DNA of 64,000 bases from Mucilaginibacter phenanthrenivorans (GTDB lineage Bacteria; Bacteroidota; Bacteroidia; Sphingobacteriales; Sphingobacteriaceae): positions 32,319 through 96,318 of the forward strand of contig NZ_JAHVAP010000019.1 of assembly GCF_024721155.1 (NCBI RefSeq), given 5' to 3'. The notes under the pieces were generated by a model. The model saw only the letters and a program-made list of their open reading frames with translations. It was not told the DNA's origin and did no database searches. This document shows, in pieces, positions 44,741-53,322 of this stretch (its first letter is position 1; every line of letters starts with the position of its first letter). The position numbers were made by a program, and so were the translations under genes.

Positions 44741-45673
44741 ATGGCATTTATTGATTATTATAAAATTTTAGGTGTCGACAAAAAGGCATCAGATAAGGAT
44801 ATTAAAAACGCTTACCGTAAGCTCGCCCGCAAATATCACCCCGATCTTAACCCTAATGATGCGGAGGCTCACAAAAAGTTCCAGGAACTGAACGAAGCAA
44901 ACGAGGTTTTAAGCGATCCGGATAAAAGAATAAAGTACGACAAGTACGGCGAAAATTGGCAACACGGCGCCGAATATGAGCAAGCCCGGCAACAGCAGCA
45001 AGGGAGGCAGCAACCAGGCGGATTTGGCGGCGGCTTTGGTGGCGGACAGGCCGGCGGATTTGAGGATCTGGGCGGCGATGGTTTTTCCGACTTTTTTCAG
45101 TCTATGTTTGGAGGTGGTGGAGGTTCCCGAAGCGGGCGGCAATCAAAATACCGCGGGCAGGATTTAAACGCAGAGTTCAAGCTCAGTTTAAAAGAAGCGT
45201 ATGAAACGCACAAACAAACATTAACGGTAAATGGCAAAAATATCCGGATAACAATACCCGGCGGTGTGGAGAACGGGCAGAATATTAAAATTGCCGGTCA
45301 CGGCGGTCCGGGAAAAAACGGCGGTCCGGCCGGCGATCTGTTCATAACATTTCTAATTGCCGACGATCCGCGATTTAAAAGAATTGGCAGCGATTTGTAC
45401 GCGACTACAAAACTGGATATCTATACAGCTGTACTCGGTGGCGAGGTAACCATTGAAGCGCTTGATAGCAAAGTGAAAATAAAGGTAAAGCCCGAAACAC
45501 AAAATGGTACCAAGGTAAAATTGAAGGGTAAGGGAATGCCCGTTTACAAAAAGGAAAACCAGTTTGGCGACCTATATGTTACTTATGAGGTGCAAGTGCC
45601 AACAAACCTTACCGATAAACAGAAGAAGTTATTTGAGGAGTTGCGCGATGAGGTGGCCCCCAGCAGCCCCTAA
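44741..45673 (+). CDS. cbpA: DnaJ-class co-chaperone CbpA
   Basis: 310 residues. An N-terminal J domain carries the HPD motif at residues 33-35 (KYHPDLN). A Gly/Phe/Gln-rich linker follows (GGFGGGFGGGQAGGF), then the C-terminal substrate-binding domains (LKEAYETHKQTLTV; AGHGGPGKNGGPAGDLF). There is no CxxCxGxG zinc finger, so this is the CbpA (class B) type that works with DnaK rather than DnaJ itself. The cbpM-like gene follows, 117 bases after the stop, as in other CbpA-CbpM pairs. Confidence 0.92.
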   Translation: MAFIDYYKILGVDKKASDKDIKNAYRKLARKYHPDLNPNDAEAHKKFQELNEANEVLSDPDKRIKYDKYGENWQHGAEYEQARQQQQGRQQPGGFGGGFGGGQAGGFEDLGGDGFSDFFQSMFGGGGGSRSGRQSKYRGQDLNAEFKLSLKEAYETHKQTLTVNGKNIRITIPGGVENGQNIKIAGHGGPGKNGGPAGDLFITFLIADDPRFKRIGSDLYATTKLDIYTAVLGGEVTIEALDSKVKIKVKPETQNGTKVKLKGKGMPVYKKENQFGDLYVTYEVQVPTNLTDKQKKLFEELRDEVAPSSP

Positions 45674-45684
45674 AGGGGAGTAAA

Positions 45685-45789
45685 GTTGGCAGTTGCCAGT
45701 AGGCGGTTTGCAGTTAGAAAATTTAGCCTCACAGTAAACAGCCAAATACCAATGAACGAATGAACCCGTGAACTAATAAACCAACCGAG
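45685..45789. repeat. CAGTTGGCAGTTTGCAG words
   Basis: GTTGGCAGTTGCCAGTAGG and GGTTTGCAGTTAGAAAAT, then AATGAACGAATGAACCCG, are short degenerate repeats in the gap between cbpA and cbpM. Similar words (GTGCAGTTGGTAGTAGCAG) are at 16224-16250. Confidence 0.5.
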
Positions 45790-46068
45790 ATGAAGACGAA
45801 TTTAATAGCAGCGAGCGATATATGCACCTATCATGATGTTGAATATACCTTTATCAATTCGTTAGGTGAGGCGGGATTGGTACAATTAAAGGTGGTAAAA
45901 AAGAATGCCTTCATCCCCGAAACCGACCTGCAAAAGCTGGAGAAAATGATCCGGATGCACCAGGAACTGGATATAAATGTAGAAGGCATTGAAGCCATCA
46001 TTCACCTACTGGATAGGGTTGAGCAAATGCAGGAAGAAATGCGGGTGCTGAGGAATAGGGTGGGGTAA
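45790..46068 (+). CDS. cbpM: chaperone modulator CbpM-like protein
   Basis: 92 residues: an N-terminal MerR-like helix-turn-helix-type fold (MKTNLIAASDICTYHDVEYTF) followed by helices (LEKMIRMHQELDINVEGIEAI). CbpM proteins bind the J domain of CbpA and inhibit its action. Position immediately after cbpA supports the assignment. Start ATG 45790. Confidence 0.85.
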   Translation: MKTNLIAASDICTYHDVEYTFINSLGEAGLVQLKVVKKNAFIPETDLQKLEKMIRMHQELDINVEGIEAIIHLLDRVEQMQEEMRVLRNRVG

Positions 46069-46105
46069 AATAAAAAGAGTTACCGGATTTTACACCTGTA
46101 ACTCT
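46068..46105 (-). terminator. terminator for the MutS-like gene
   Basis: AGAGTTAC (46076-46083) and GTAACTCT (46098-46105) form the stem. On the reverse strand the stem is followed by CTCTTTTTATTTTA. It lies 32 bases past the reverse-strand stop at 46137 and could also serve cbpM. Confidence 0.75.
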
Positions 46106-46136
46106 TCAAACTATAATCACTTGTAAATTCTTATTG

Positions 46137-47819
46137 TTACAACACGTATTTCCGTCTCAATTCCTCACTTACTATGTAGGCGTCTTCAACAACGGTTTCA
46201 GGATAACCAATGGTTTCCAAAATAGCAATGCCATTTTTGTTTTTCAGCACGCCTGTCTTCATCTTATAATCAAACACCAGGCGGGTATCATTTACCGATT
46301 CTTCGAACGAGTAAACCGCGTAGTCGTTATCCAGTAACTCAGCCAGCTCCAAATCGTGGGTTGATACATAAACAAAGTTCTTATTATCGGTTAAGTAGGT
46401 GAGCACTGATTTTGCTGCCGCGATGCGCTCAATTGTGTTTGTTCCGCGGAAGATCTCATCGATGATGATCAGGCTCTTAATGGGCTCATCGCCGCCGCTT
46501 TGATTAATTATATCCAGGATGGACAGCGCTTCTGCCTGGAAGTAGCTCTTGTGTTCACCCAAATCATCGGTAGTGCGGATGCTGGTCTGGATCTTTAATA
46601 ATGGCGCTTTATAACCGGCGGTACAGGTGGTGTAAATGGTTTGTGCCAATAAAGTATTAATGGCTATCGACCTGATAAACGTGGTTTTGCCCGACATGTT
46701 GGAACCGGTGATCAATACACCTTCATCCGTACGGGTATGAATAGAGTTTGGTACGCAGTTGTAAATAAGCGGGTGATACATATCCACCAGGTCCATTTGT
46801 TGGTTTTCGGTATAAAATACCGGCTTGCTCCAATGCGGCAGGCCAACCCGTACCGACTGAATAGCTATCAACATATCAATTTCGGCTACATATTTATAAA
46901 GTACCTCAATATCAGCACGATACTTGTTAACCCGTTTTACTGATGTGATGAACATCAATGGCTCCAGTAAAAACAGCAATTTTATAAATTTATATACTGC
47001 GTAGCTAAAGTTATCCGGGTTGTCGGCAATCTTGCTTTCAAAGCTTACAAGGTTAAGTGTGCGGTTTAAGCCAGCCAAGAGATTTAAGCTGATCCTTACC
47101 TGCTCGTCATTTTCTGTGGTTAGCTTTTTGGTGAGTTTTTTTGCAACGCTATGCAGTATCATCAACTGCGGGAGCGAACGGGTATACGACGAGATCTTAT
47201 TACGCGTACCGTAATGCAGCGCCACGTTACCAATCAGTAATGCGATCAGCACCATGAAGCATACCAGGTTTGGCTCAATAAACAGTGATGCGATTAATCC
47301 GATAATGGCAACGCCTGAGATGCGGATGTAGATGCTCATCAACGGAACCAGTAAAAATTCATGCTCCTTTAAAAATAGTTCGGCCAGGTAATAGGCATCA
47401 GGGCTGTTTAACTTTGCCAGTTCCAGCTCAATCCGTTCCTGGTCGGGACGCGGCATGTTAAGTGCGTCTATCTTTTTATCGAACTTTAATAACGATTCGA
47501 AATTGGTTTCGGGTGTAAAAAGCTTTTTGTAGAAATATTGCTTACCAGGCTTGGAATTTGTTCTGTCGAGATAATTGAAAACGTTGTTCAGGTCAAGGTC
47601 GTTTGCAATTACATTAGTTATTTTATTGGGGCTGTCGTCTGCATTCAGATAGGCAGCAATTAACTTAAAATTACGGCGGGCATTTACCGGCCGTCCCCAT
47701 TTGTTCTGGATTCGCTCCAGGTTTCGCCTGGTGGTACTTAGCTTATCAAAATAATTGTATATGTAAAAGCCAATAAGGATTGCTGCAAGTACTACAGCGG
47801 TAAATAACCAATAAAACAT
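46137..47819 (-). CDS. membrane-anchored MutS-family ATPase
   Basis: 560 residues. Hydrophobic segments are at the N-terminus (LFTAVVLAAILIGFYIYNYF) and at about 160-210 (ISGVAIIGLIASLF, VCFMVLIALLIGNVAL). The MutS core helical part follows, then the ATPase with Walker A GSNMSGKTTF near residue 372 and Walker B LIIIDEIFRGTN. It has no mismatch-recognition (MutS I) domain, so it is not the classical repair protein but a MutS-type ABC ATPase. Related Bacteroidota proteins exist; role unknown (DNA structure handling or membrane-linked function). Monocistronic. Confidence 0.85.
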   Translation of the reverse strand: MFYWLFTAVVLAAILIGFYIYNYFDKLSTTRRNLERIQNKWGRPVNARRNFKLIAAYLNADDSPNKITNVIANDLDLNNVFNYLDRTNSKPGKQYFYKKLFTPETNFESLLKFDKKIDALNMPRPDQERIELELAKLNSPDAYYLAELFLKEHEFLLVPLMSIYIRISGVAIIGLIASLFIEPNLVCFMVLIALLIGNVALHYGTRNKISSYTRSLPQLMILHSVAKKLTKKLTTENDEQVRISLNLLAGLNRTLNLVSFESKIADNPDNFSYAVYKFIKLLFLLEPLMFITSVKRVNKYRADIEVLYKYVAEIDMLIAIQSVRVGLPHWSKPVFYTENQQMDLVDMYHPLIYNCVPNSIHTRTDEGVLITGSNMSGKTTFIRSIAINTLLAQTIYTTCTAGYKAPLLKIQTSIRTTDDLGEHKSYFQAEALSILDIINQSGGDEPIKSLIIIDEIFRGTNTIERIAAAKSVLTYLTDNKNFVYVSTHDLELAELLDNDYAVYSFEESVNDTRLVFDYKMKTGVLKNKNGIAILETIGYPETVVEDAYIVSEELRRKYVL

Positions 47820-48063
47820 ATTTTAAAAATCAGGGTGTGTTAAAATAAATTCCTAATAATCACAACGTAAATCTATCAAACCTTTAGCGATAACCAATAG
47901 TTAATTGGACAAATAAAAGTAAGATAATATTTCCGTAACGAGCCATTTATACGACTTGCAGCGCCAAAAGTTGTTGTATTATTTTTGATTTAAAGTACGA
48001 ACGTTTATCGTTAATAGGTTATTATGCAAATAAATGGTGCACAGTAGTTTATGTAATAAAGCC

Positions 48064-48831
48064 TTATTTGCTTAAAAAACTATGCAACGCCTGCTGGGTA
48101 AATTCTGATAGCACCAATTCGCCGCTTATGGCTGCGCGCTCTGCTAAAAGTTCATCCCAATCGTCGGTATCTTCCCAAAAAATCTCCTTTAGTCCTTTCA
48201 ATGCTTCAGGGTGGTAGGTGGCCAGTTTTTGACTCAGCGTTTCAAGCGCAGCATCAAGAGAGGGGATATCCGAGTAAACCTCGTTATACAACCCTTTTTG
48301 CATGGCCCATTGCGCAGTTTGAAAATCGGTAGCGCGGATGGTTAATTGCGAAAATGCCGGTAACCCAATTTTGCGGGTAACAGCCGGCGAGATTACAAAC
48401 GGGCCAATACCGATTGCCAGTTCGCTTAGTTTTATCGATGCCGCATCCGTAGCCAGGCAATAATCTGCCGCAGCAGCCAAACCTACTCCTCCACCAACCG
48501 CCTTTCCCTGAACGCGGGCAATAACAATCTTTGGTGATTTGCGGCAGGCATTGATCACCCTTGCAAACCCGGTGAAGAATATGGCGCCCGCCTCCTTGTC
48601 CTTTATCTGCAGCAACTCGTCAAAGCTGGCGCCTGCGCAAAAGGTACGGTCGCCGCCGCTTTTCAGGATGATGGCCCGGGTACCGGCGTTGTTACCTGCT
48701 TCAGTTATCTTAGTTGTAAGCTCGTCAAGCAACGCAGCTGGCAGCGAGTTTTGTGCAGGATGGTAAAAGCTAATGGTGGCAATGCCATTGTCGCTTATGG
48801 TTAGGCTTACATTTCCGTTATCGGTGGGCAT
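48064..48831 (-). CDS. enoyl-CoA hydratase/isomerase-family protein
   Basis: 255 residues from ATG 48831; a longer frame to 48864 adds an unlikely extension. Crotonase pattern: TFCAGASFDELL (oxyanion-hole part), KAVGGGVGLAAAADYCLA, then the C-terminal LSELAIGIGPFVISPAV. Acts on acyl-CoA substrates (beta-oxidation, amino-acid catabolism or 1,4-dihydroxy-2-naphthoate path); the exact one is not settled. Monocistronic. Confidence 0.9.
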   Translation of the reverse strand: MPTDNGNVSLTISDNGIATISFYHPAQNSLPAALLDELTTKITEAGNNAGTRAIILKSGGDRTFCAGASFDELLQIKDKEAGAIFFTGFARVINACRKSPKIVIARVQGKAVGGGVGLAAAADYCLATDAASIKLSELAIGIGPFVISPAVTRKIGLPAFSQLTIRATDFQTAQWAMQKGLYNEVYSDIPSLDAALETLSQKLATYHPEALKGLKEIFWEDTDDWDELLAERAAISGELVLSEFTQQALHSFLSK

Positions 48832-48988
48832 AGTTAAATGGTGTGCAAGTGTGCAGATATACAAATGTGCGGATGAAAAAATTAATATCGGATATATAGC
48901 GTGAAATTTATTAAATTGTGTTTGATTTGATATGTCCGTTTATCGCAACCAGTAATCACATTTATTTGGGAATGATATAACACCTAGT

Positions 48989-49207
48989 CTAACTAAATAG
49001 CAATGAGACATCGATATTTAAGATCTCTGCAATTTCAACTAGTCGTGATACTGTAAGAACGGTTCCTCCTGATTCTATTTTGCTGTAAGCATTTTGGGAG
49101 ATGCCAAGTTTTTTTGAAAGCCTATCTTGTGACATTTTTTTTAGCACGCGCTCGGTACGGATCTTCGAAAGAATAACGGAAATTATTTTATCGGTATTGG
49201 TCAGCAT
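48989..49207 (-). CDS. XRE-family helix-turn-helix regulator, small
   Basis: 72 residues with one helix-turn-helix (MSQDRLSKKLGISQNAYSKIE) and a second helix pair (RLVEIAEILNIDVSLLF). Compact repressor or accessory regulator, no sensor domain. A target is not visible; it sits alone between the enoyl-CoA hydratase and the divergent LysE gene. Confidence 0.85.
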   Translation of the reverse strand: MLTNTDKIISVILSKIRTERVLKKMSQDRLSKKLGISQNAYSKIESGGTVLTVSRLVEIAEILNIDVSLLFS

Positions 49208-49407
49208 ATTTATCCCCGAAAACCAGTTTTAATATATAAAGATGCATCATTGTTGTAATTAAAACGAGAAAACTGGTCGAAATATGAAAATATAGCGTAC
49301 GGGAATATTTGGTTTTACCCTATTTTTTGGGGGAAGCTGGACAAGTGAAATCAGCGGTGGCTATTTTTTTGTTATATTAGTATTAATTAAATAGTCAATC
49401 TGCCAGT

Positions 49408-50040
49408 ATGTTTAATTTTCAAAACCTTTACCTGTTTTTCATCACCTCGCTGCTGCTTAACCTTGCGCCGGGTAACGATATGCTGTTTGTAGCATCGCGC
49501 AGTGTATCCTATGGTGTCAGGGCTGGAGTAGCATCCGCAGCAGGCGTTTTTGCTGGTTGCTTTGTGCATATTTTAGGTGCAGTGCTGGGCTTATCTATTA
49601 TTATATCAAAGTCGGCTTACTTATTTGGGTTGATAAAATACGCAGGAGCTGCCTACCTCGTTTATCTTGGTGTAAGAGCCCTGCTTTCCAAACAGGCCAT
49701 CGACCCTAAAAAAGAAAAACCGGGAAGGGCGGGCTACATGAGCCTGTTTAAACAAGGCGCTTTAACCAATGCGCTGAACCCCAAAGTTGCTATTTTCTTT
49801 TTATCCTTTTTGCCCCAGTTTGTCGAGATTCATTCGCCGTTTGTTAAAGTGCAGTTGCTTATACTGGGCCTGTGGTTTGCATTGCAGGGCACACTGGTGC
49901 TGATAATTGTTGCAGGTATCCTCGGCAAAACGAAGGACTTTTTCAGCAGGAACCCTAAGGTTTGGCAGGCCCAGGAGAAGGTTACCGGCTTTATATTGAT
50001 AGGGCTGGGTATAAAAATTGCACTAACCACCAAACGATAG
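49408..50040 (+). CDS. LysE-family amino acid exporter
   Basis: 210 residues with about six membrane segments. The family's N-terminal pattern LNLAPGNDMLFVASRSVSYG is present, with GVASAAGVFAGCFVH and FALQGTLVLIIVAGILG further on. Exports amino acids or related solutes (homoserine, threonine, lysine); the substrate is unknown. Nine bases before the MmcQ gene, probably one operon. Confidence 0.9.
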   Translation: MFNFQNLYLFFITSLLLNLAPGNDMLFVASRSVSYGVRAGVASAAGVFAGCFVHILGAVLGLSIIISKSAYLFGLIKYAGAAYLVYLGVRALLSKQAIDPKKEKPGRAGYMSLFKQGALTNALNPKVAIFFLSFLPQFVEIHSPFVKVQLLILGLWFALQGTLVLIIVAGILGKTKDFFSRNPKVWQAQEKVTGFILIGLGIKIALTTKR

Positions 50041-50048
50041 TATTATTT

Positions 50049-50354
50049 ATGGTTGATATTGAAACCGCCCGTGAAATTGCCCTCAGCCTGCCGGGAGCAG
50101 TTGAGCAGGATCATTTTGGCAAACCAGCGTTCCGCACTAAGCGCATTTTCTCAACCTTATGGATCAGTGATCGCCGCATGGTGGTGATGCTTTCGCCAAT
50201 TGATCAATCGGTATTTCATTCGTTTGATGCATCGGTATTTTACCCGGTGCCTAATAAATGGGGGTTAAAGGGTGCCACCGTTATTGAGCTTGATAAGGTA
50301 AGCCGTGATATGCTGGAAGATGCTTTGACCCTTGCCTGGGAAAAAGTAAAGTGA
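50049..50354 (+). CDS. MmcQ/YjbR family protein
   Basis: 101 residues from ATG 50049; the frame from 49962 lies inside LysE and is rejected. Family pattern: ALSLPGAVEQDHFGKPAFR near the start and AWEKVK at the end. The fold is CyaY-like and DNA binding has been suggested. Function unclear; it follows the LysE gene by eight bases. Confidence 0.85.
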   Translation: MVDIETAREIALSLPGAVEQDHFGKPAFRTKRIFSTLWISDRRMVVMLSPIDQSVFHSFDASVFYPVPNKWGLKGATVIELDKVSRDMLEDALTLAWEKVK

Positions 50355-50363
50355 TTAAATATA

Positions 50364-51092
50364 TTAATGATGCCGGCCGTAGTTCCGCTTCCTGTAATAC
50401 GGCTGCACCGCTCCAAAATTGTAGGTAAAGCCTATTGAAATTTGCCGGTATTGGTCAACATCCTGGTTTTTAAACTTGGCAGTAGGGTCATTGTAGCCGT
50501 CCAATCCGTCGCCGATATCAAAATTGTGGGTATAGCATACGGTTATCACATAGGTTGCCTCGCCAAAGCCATTATATAGTTTTAAGGCATATCCTATTTT
50601 TCCCATCGCAAGGAATTCCTTGCTCCTGTCTTTACCCGGAAATACATAATGTGAACCATCAGGCTTAACCCTGTTGGTTAGCAAATAATTGTAAATGCCT
50701 CCTGCTCCGAAACCAACATACCAGTTTTTAACAATATCCAGCAGGTCGTTATCAAAATCAAGCAGCGAGCCCAATTGCGGATCGATGTGGAGCATTAAGG
50801 CAGTGTAGTTATTTTGGTATTTTCTCAGGTTTTGATCGAGAGCTTTGGTGTCGCCGCCGCCTGATAGTAGCCCGTGTTGCAGTTCCAGGGAGATCGGAAC
50901 ATAAGGGCTGTAATTGTAGTTAAAATGGAGGTCGAAACTGTATCCGGGATTTTGATGTACAAGGTCGGTGAATCCCCGGGTCGAACCGACGTCGAACCCT
51001 GCCCCAAATGTTGTGTAGCTGTTATTGCTTTGCGCCCTAACCTTTATTATAACACACAAAAAAATAAAGAGAAATAATAGAATTTTTCTCAA
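50364..51092 (-). CDS. outer-membrane beta-barrel-like protein
   Basis: 242 residues starting at TTG 51092, because no in-frame ATG exists before the signal-like stretch (ILLFLFIFLCVIIKVRAQ); CAGGG lies about ten bases before it. The longer frame to TTG 51191 has a second hydrophobic part with no role. The rest consists of alternating strands with aromatic ends (YSFDLHFNYNYSPYVPISLEL; ISIGFTYNFG), a porin-like barrel pattern. Function unknown. Convergent to the MmcQ gene. Confidence 0.7.
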   Translation of the reverse strand: MRKILLFLFIFLCVIIKVRAQSNNSYTTFGAGFDVGSTRGFTDLVHQNPGYSFDLHFNYNYSPYVPISLELQHGLLSGGGDTKALDQNLRKYQNNYTALMLHIDPQLGSLLDFDNDLLDIVKNWYVGFGAGGIYNYLLTNRVKPDGSHYVFPGKDRSKEFLAMGKIGYALKLYNGFGEATYVITVCYTHNFDIGDGLDGYNDPTAKFKNQDVDQYRQISIGFTYNFGAVQPYYRKRNYGRHH

Positions 51093-51308
51093 GAAAATGC
51101 CCTGTAATAATTTAAAATCAGCCGAATTTAATAAAAAGATTATTATTTCAGTAAGCTCAAGAAATATTATTACTAACACTTTTATAAACAATACTACAGG
51201 GTAATATTTATGTCTTAATACTTAATTAATGCGTAATAATGTATTGTATGTTAAATCGGAGATGAGATGAGGCTACCTGGTAAGCTTATAAATATTGTAC
51301 CGACTTAA

Positions 51309-51386
51309 GGTGGCTGTAAGATCCCGTTAACATAAAGTTTCGTTGATTGTCCTTAGCAGAGTTGGCTTCGTTCCTCGCCATGACGC
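51309..51386. repeat. dispersed TIR repeat, copy F (right half only)
   Basis: GGTGGCTGTAAGATCCCG ... CATAAAGTTTCGTTGATTGTCC and the right end GGCTTCGTTCCTCGCCATGACG match the second half of copy C and D. The left half is missing. A 70 bp solo half element. Confidence 0.8.
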
Positions 51387-51450
51387 TGGGAGAAAGATGT
51401 CTTCCTATCCGCACATCATTTTTCCTATCCGCACATCCGAAATTTGCACA

Positions 51451-52146
51451 TCATTTAATTATCTGCCCCAATACTGCTTCCCTCAAGTACTTACTAACGG
51501 GCACCTGGTGTTTTTTAACATGCAGGGTATTGCCCTCAATGGTATCAACCTTGTTAATGGCCACCACGTACGATTTGTGGGTTTGAATAAATTGTCCCTG
51601 CGGCAGCTTATCAACCAAAGCCTTAATAGTGGTATGGGTTATCAGCTTGCGGTTCTCAAGGTGGATGGCCACATAGTTCTCCATCCCCTCTATAAATAAC
51701 ATCTCATCAAAATTTATCTTTTCCAGCTTGCCGTTTACCTTTATAAAAATGTATGGGGTATTGGCCGCCGGGACATTTTCCCGCAACGCGAAGTAATCCC
51801 GCGTCTTCCAAGCCGCCTTTAAAAAGCGCTCGTAGCTGATGGGCTTCAACAGGTAGTCCATCACGTCCAGTTCGAATCCCTGCAGGGCAAATTGCTCAAA
51901 GGCGGTTGTAAAAATAACTTTGGGTGGATTGGATAATGCCTTTATAAAATCTATCCCGCTGATGTGCGGCATCTGGATATCCAGGAACAACAGGTCGACG
52001 GGTTGCTTTTGCAGCAGATCACTTAATTGCAGGGCATCTTCACAAACCCCCTTCAGATCAAGGAAGCCGATCTTCTCTACATAGCCCTGCAAACCCTTGC
52101 GTGCAAAAGGCTCATCGTCGGTTATTATGCAGGTGATGTTATTCAT
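51451..52146 (-). CDS. LytTR-family response regulator
   Basis: 231 residues: receiver domain with Asp56 (LLFLDIQMPH) and Lys in YLLKPI, then a C-terminal LytTR DNA-binding domain (IFIKVNGKLEKINFDEMLFIEGMENYV; LPQGQFIQTHKSYVVAI). Binds repeats upstream of target genes. Overlaps the sensor gene by eight bases at its 5' end, so it is the second gene of a LytS-LytR operon. Confidence 0.93.
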   Translation of the reverse strand: MNNITCIITDDEPFARKGLQGYVEKIGFLDLKGVCEDALQLSDLLQKQPVDLLFLDIQMPHISGIDFIKALSNPPKVIFTTAFEQFALQGFELDVMDYLLKPISYERFLKAAWKTRDYFALRENVPAANTPYIFIKVNGKLEKINFDEMLFIEGMENYVAIHLENRKLITHTTIKALVDKLPQGQFIQTHKSYVVAINKVDTIEGNTLHVKKHQVPVSKYLREAVLGQIIK

Positions 52147-53185
52147 AGTGCAGCGTTAATTCGGCGGTAAATTTATCGTTACCGGCATTGGTAAGCATTG
52201 TGTGTTTGCCCGGATAAAGCAGGTCAAGCCTTCGTCTTAAATTTTCTAAACCTATGCCGCCGCTTTTAGCTATTGTGTGTTTGATCTGTGGCATCGAGTT
52301 TTCAACAGTAAAAACAATATTGTCACCTGATAATTGTGCGGTTATGGTCATTTTATAATCGCCGCCGATAAATTTAAAAGCATTTTCAACAAAGGGCAAA
52401 AACAACAGCGGGTAAACCATTTGACTGTTCAAAGCCTTGTCAAAGGTAACTTCCAGTTTCAACTTATCTGTGCTTCTTATTTTTTGCAGGTCGATAAAGC
52501 TTTGCAGGTATTCCAACTCATTTATTACCGGCACCTGCTGCTGCTGATCGTACAGTTGGTACCGTAATAGTTCCGAAAACTTTTCGATGCTGTTTTTTGC
52601 CCCGTCAATGTCCTCATCCATCTGGAAATAAATAGTATTAAGGGCATTGAACAAAAAATGCGGATGATATTGTGCTTTTAAAAATTTAAGCTCGGTTTCC
52701 AGGTGATCGTTTGTTACTTTTTCCAGCTGAACTTTATTATCAACGTAGGCCCTTAACCACGTACTGCTGCGTGCAATGCCATAATAAACAATAGCATACA
52801 AGGTGGGTATCATATTAATATCTGCTACATCTCCCCAGGAGATCCACCAAGGTTTCCACACACCCAGGTGCAGGGCCATATCCATCGGAACGAATATCAC
52901 ATTCACCAATACCAGGTTAGCTCCTACCAGTATCACCAGTTCCCGCACTACACCACGATAGCTTAGCTGCACAGGCCAGTGTTTATCGTAATACTTAAAA
53001 AGCCGCTCAAACAGGTATATGGCTATATAGCCGACCATTATTGTGCAGGTCATTTCAACGGCATTGATATAAAAACGCCGCTCCCAAAAATGTTCACCAA
53101 CATCGGTATCGTGTAACAGCCTGATGGTAAAATATACCAGCAGGCCATACAGTGCGGGGAATATGTATTTCTGAAAAGATTTCAT
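52139..53185 (-). CDS. LytS/YehU-type sensor histidine kinase
   Basis: 348 residues. The N-terminal part has about four membrane segments. The His_kinase part has the HPHFLFNALNT motif with phospho-acceptor His176, and the ATPase region (LLFLPFVENAFKFIGG; GGIGLENLRRRLDLLYP). It pairs with the LytTR regulator that follows and overlaps its start. The signal sensed is unknown. Confidence 0.93.
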   Translation of the reverse strand: MKSFQKYIFPALYGLLVYFTIRLLHDTDVGEHFWERRFYINAVEMTCTIMVGYIAIYLFERLFKYYDKHWPVQLSYRGVVRELVILVGANLVLVNVIFVPMDMALHLGVWKPWWISWGDVADINMIPTLYAIVYYGIARSSTWLRAYVDNKVQLEKVTNDHLETELKFLKAQYHPHFLFNALNTIYFQMDEDIDGAKNSIEKFSELLRYQLYDQQQQVPVINELEYLQSFIDLQKIRSTDKLKLEVTFDKALNSQMVYPLLFLPFVENAFKFIGGDYKMTITAQLSGDNIVFTVENSMPQIKHTIAKSGGIGLENLRRRLDLLYPGKHTMLTNAGNDKFTAELTLHYE

Positions 53186-53211
53186 ATGTTAGTCCAAATT
53201 ACAAAGTTTTC

Positions 53212-53296
53212 GCCTCACCTCCCCCCCTACAATGGAGAAGATTTTAGCTTCGTTCTTATTCTACCACCCCACTTTGAGGGGGGATTTAGGTGAGGT
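53212..53296. repeat. CCTCACCT ... AGGTGAGG inverted-repeat element
   Basis: GCCTCACCTCCCCCC on the left and GGGGGGATTTAGGTGAGG on the right are complementary apart from a small insertion. This is the Pro-codon-like CCTCACC palindrome common between Bacteroidota genes; it separates the sensor gene from the acyltransferase. Confidence 0.7.
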
Positions 53297-53322
53297 TAAC
53301 TATACAGGATTAAATTACAAAT

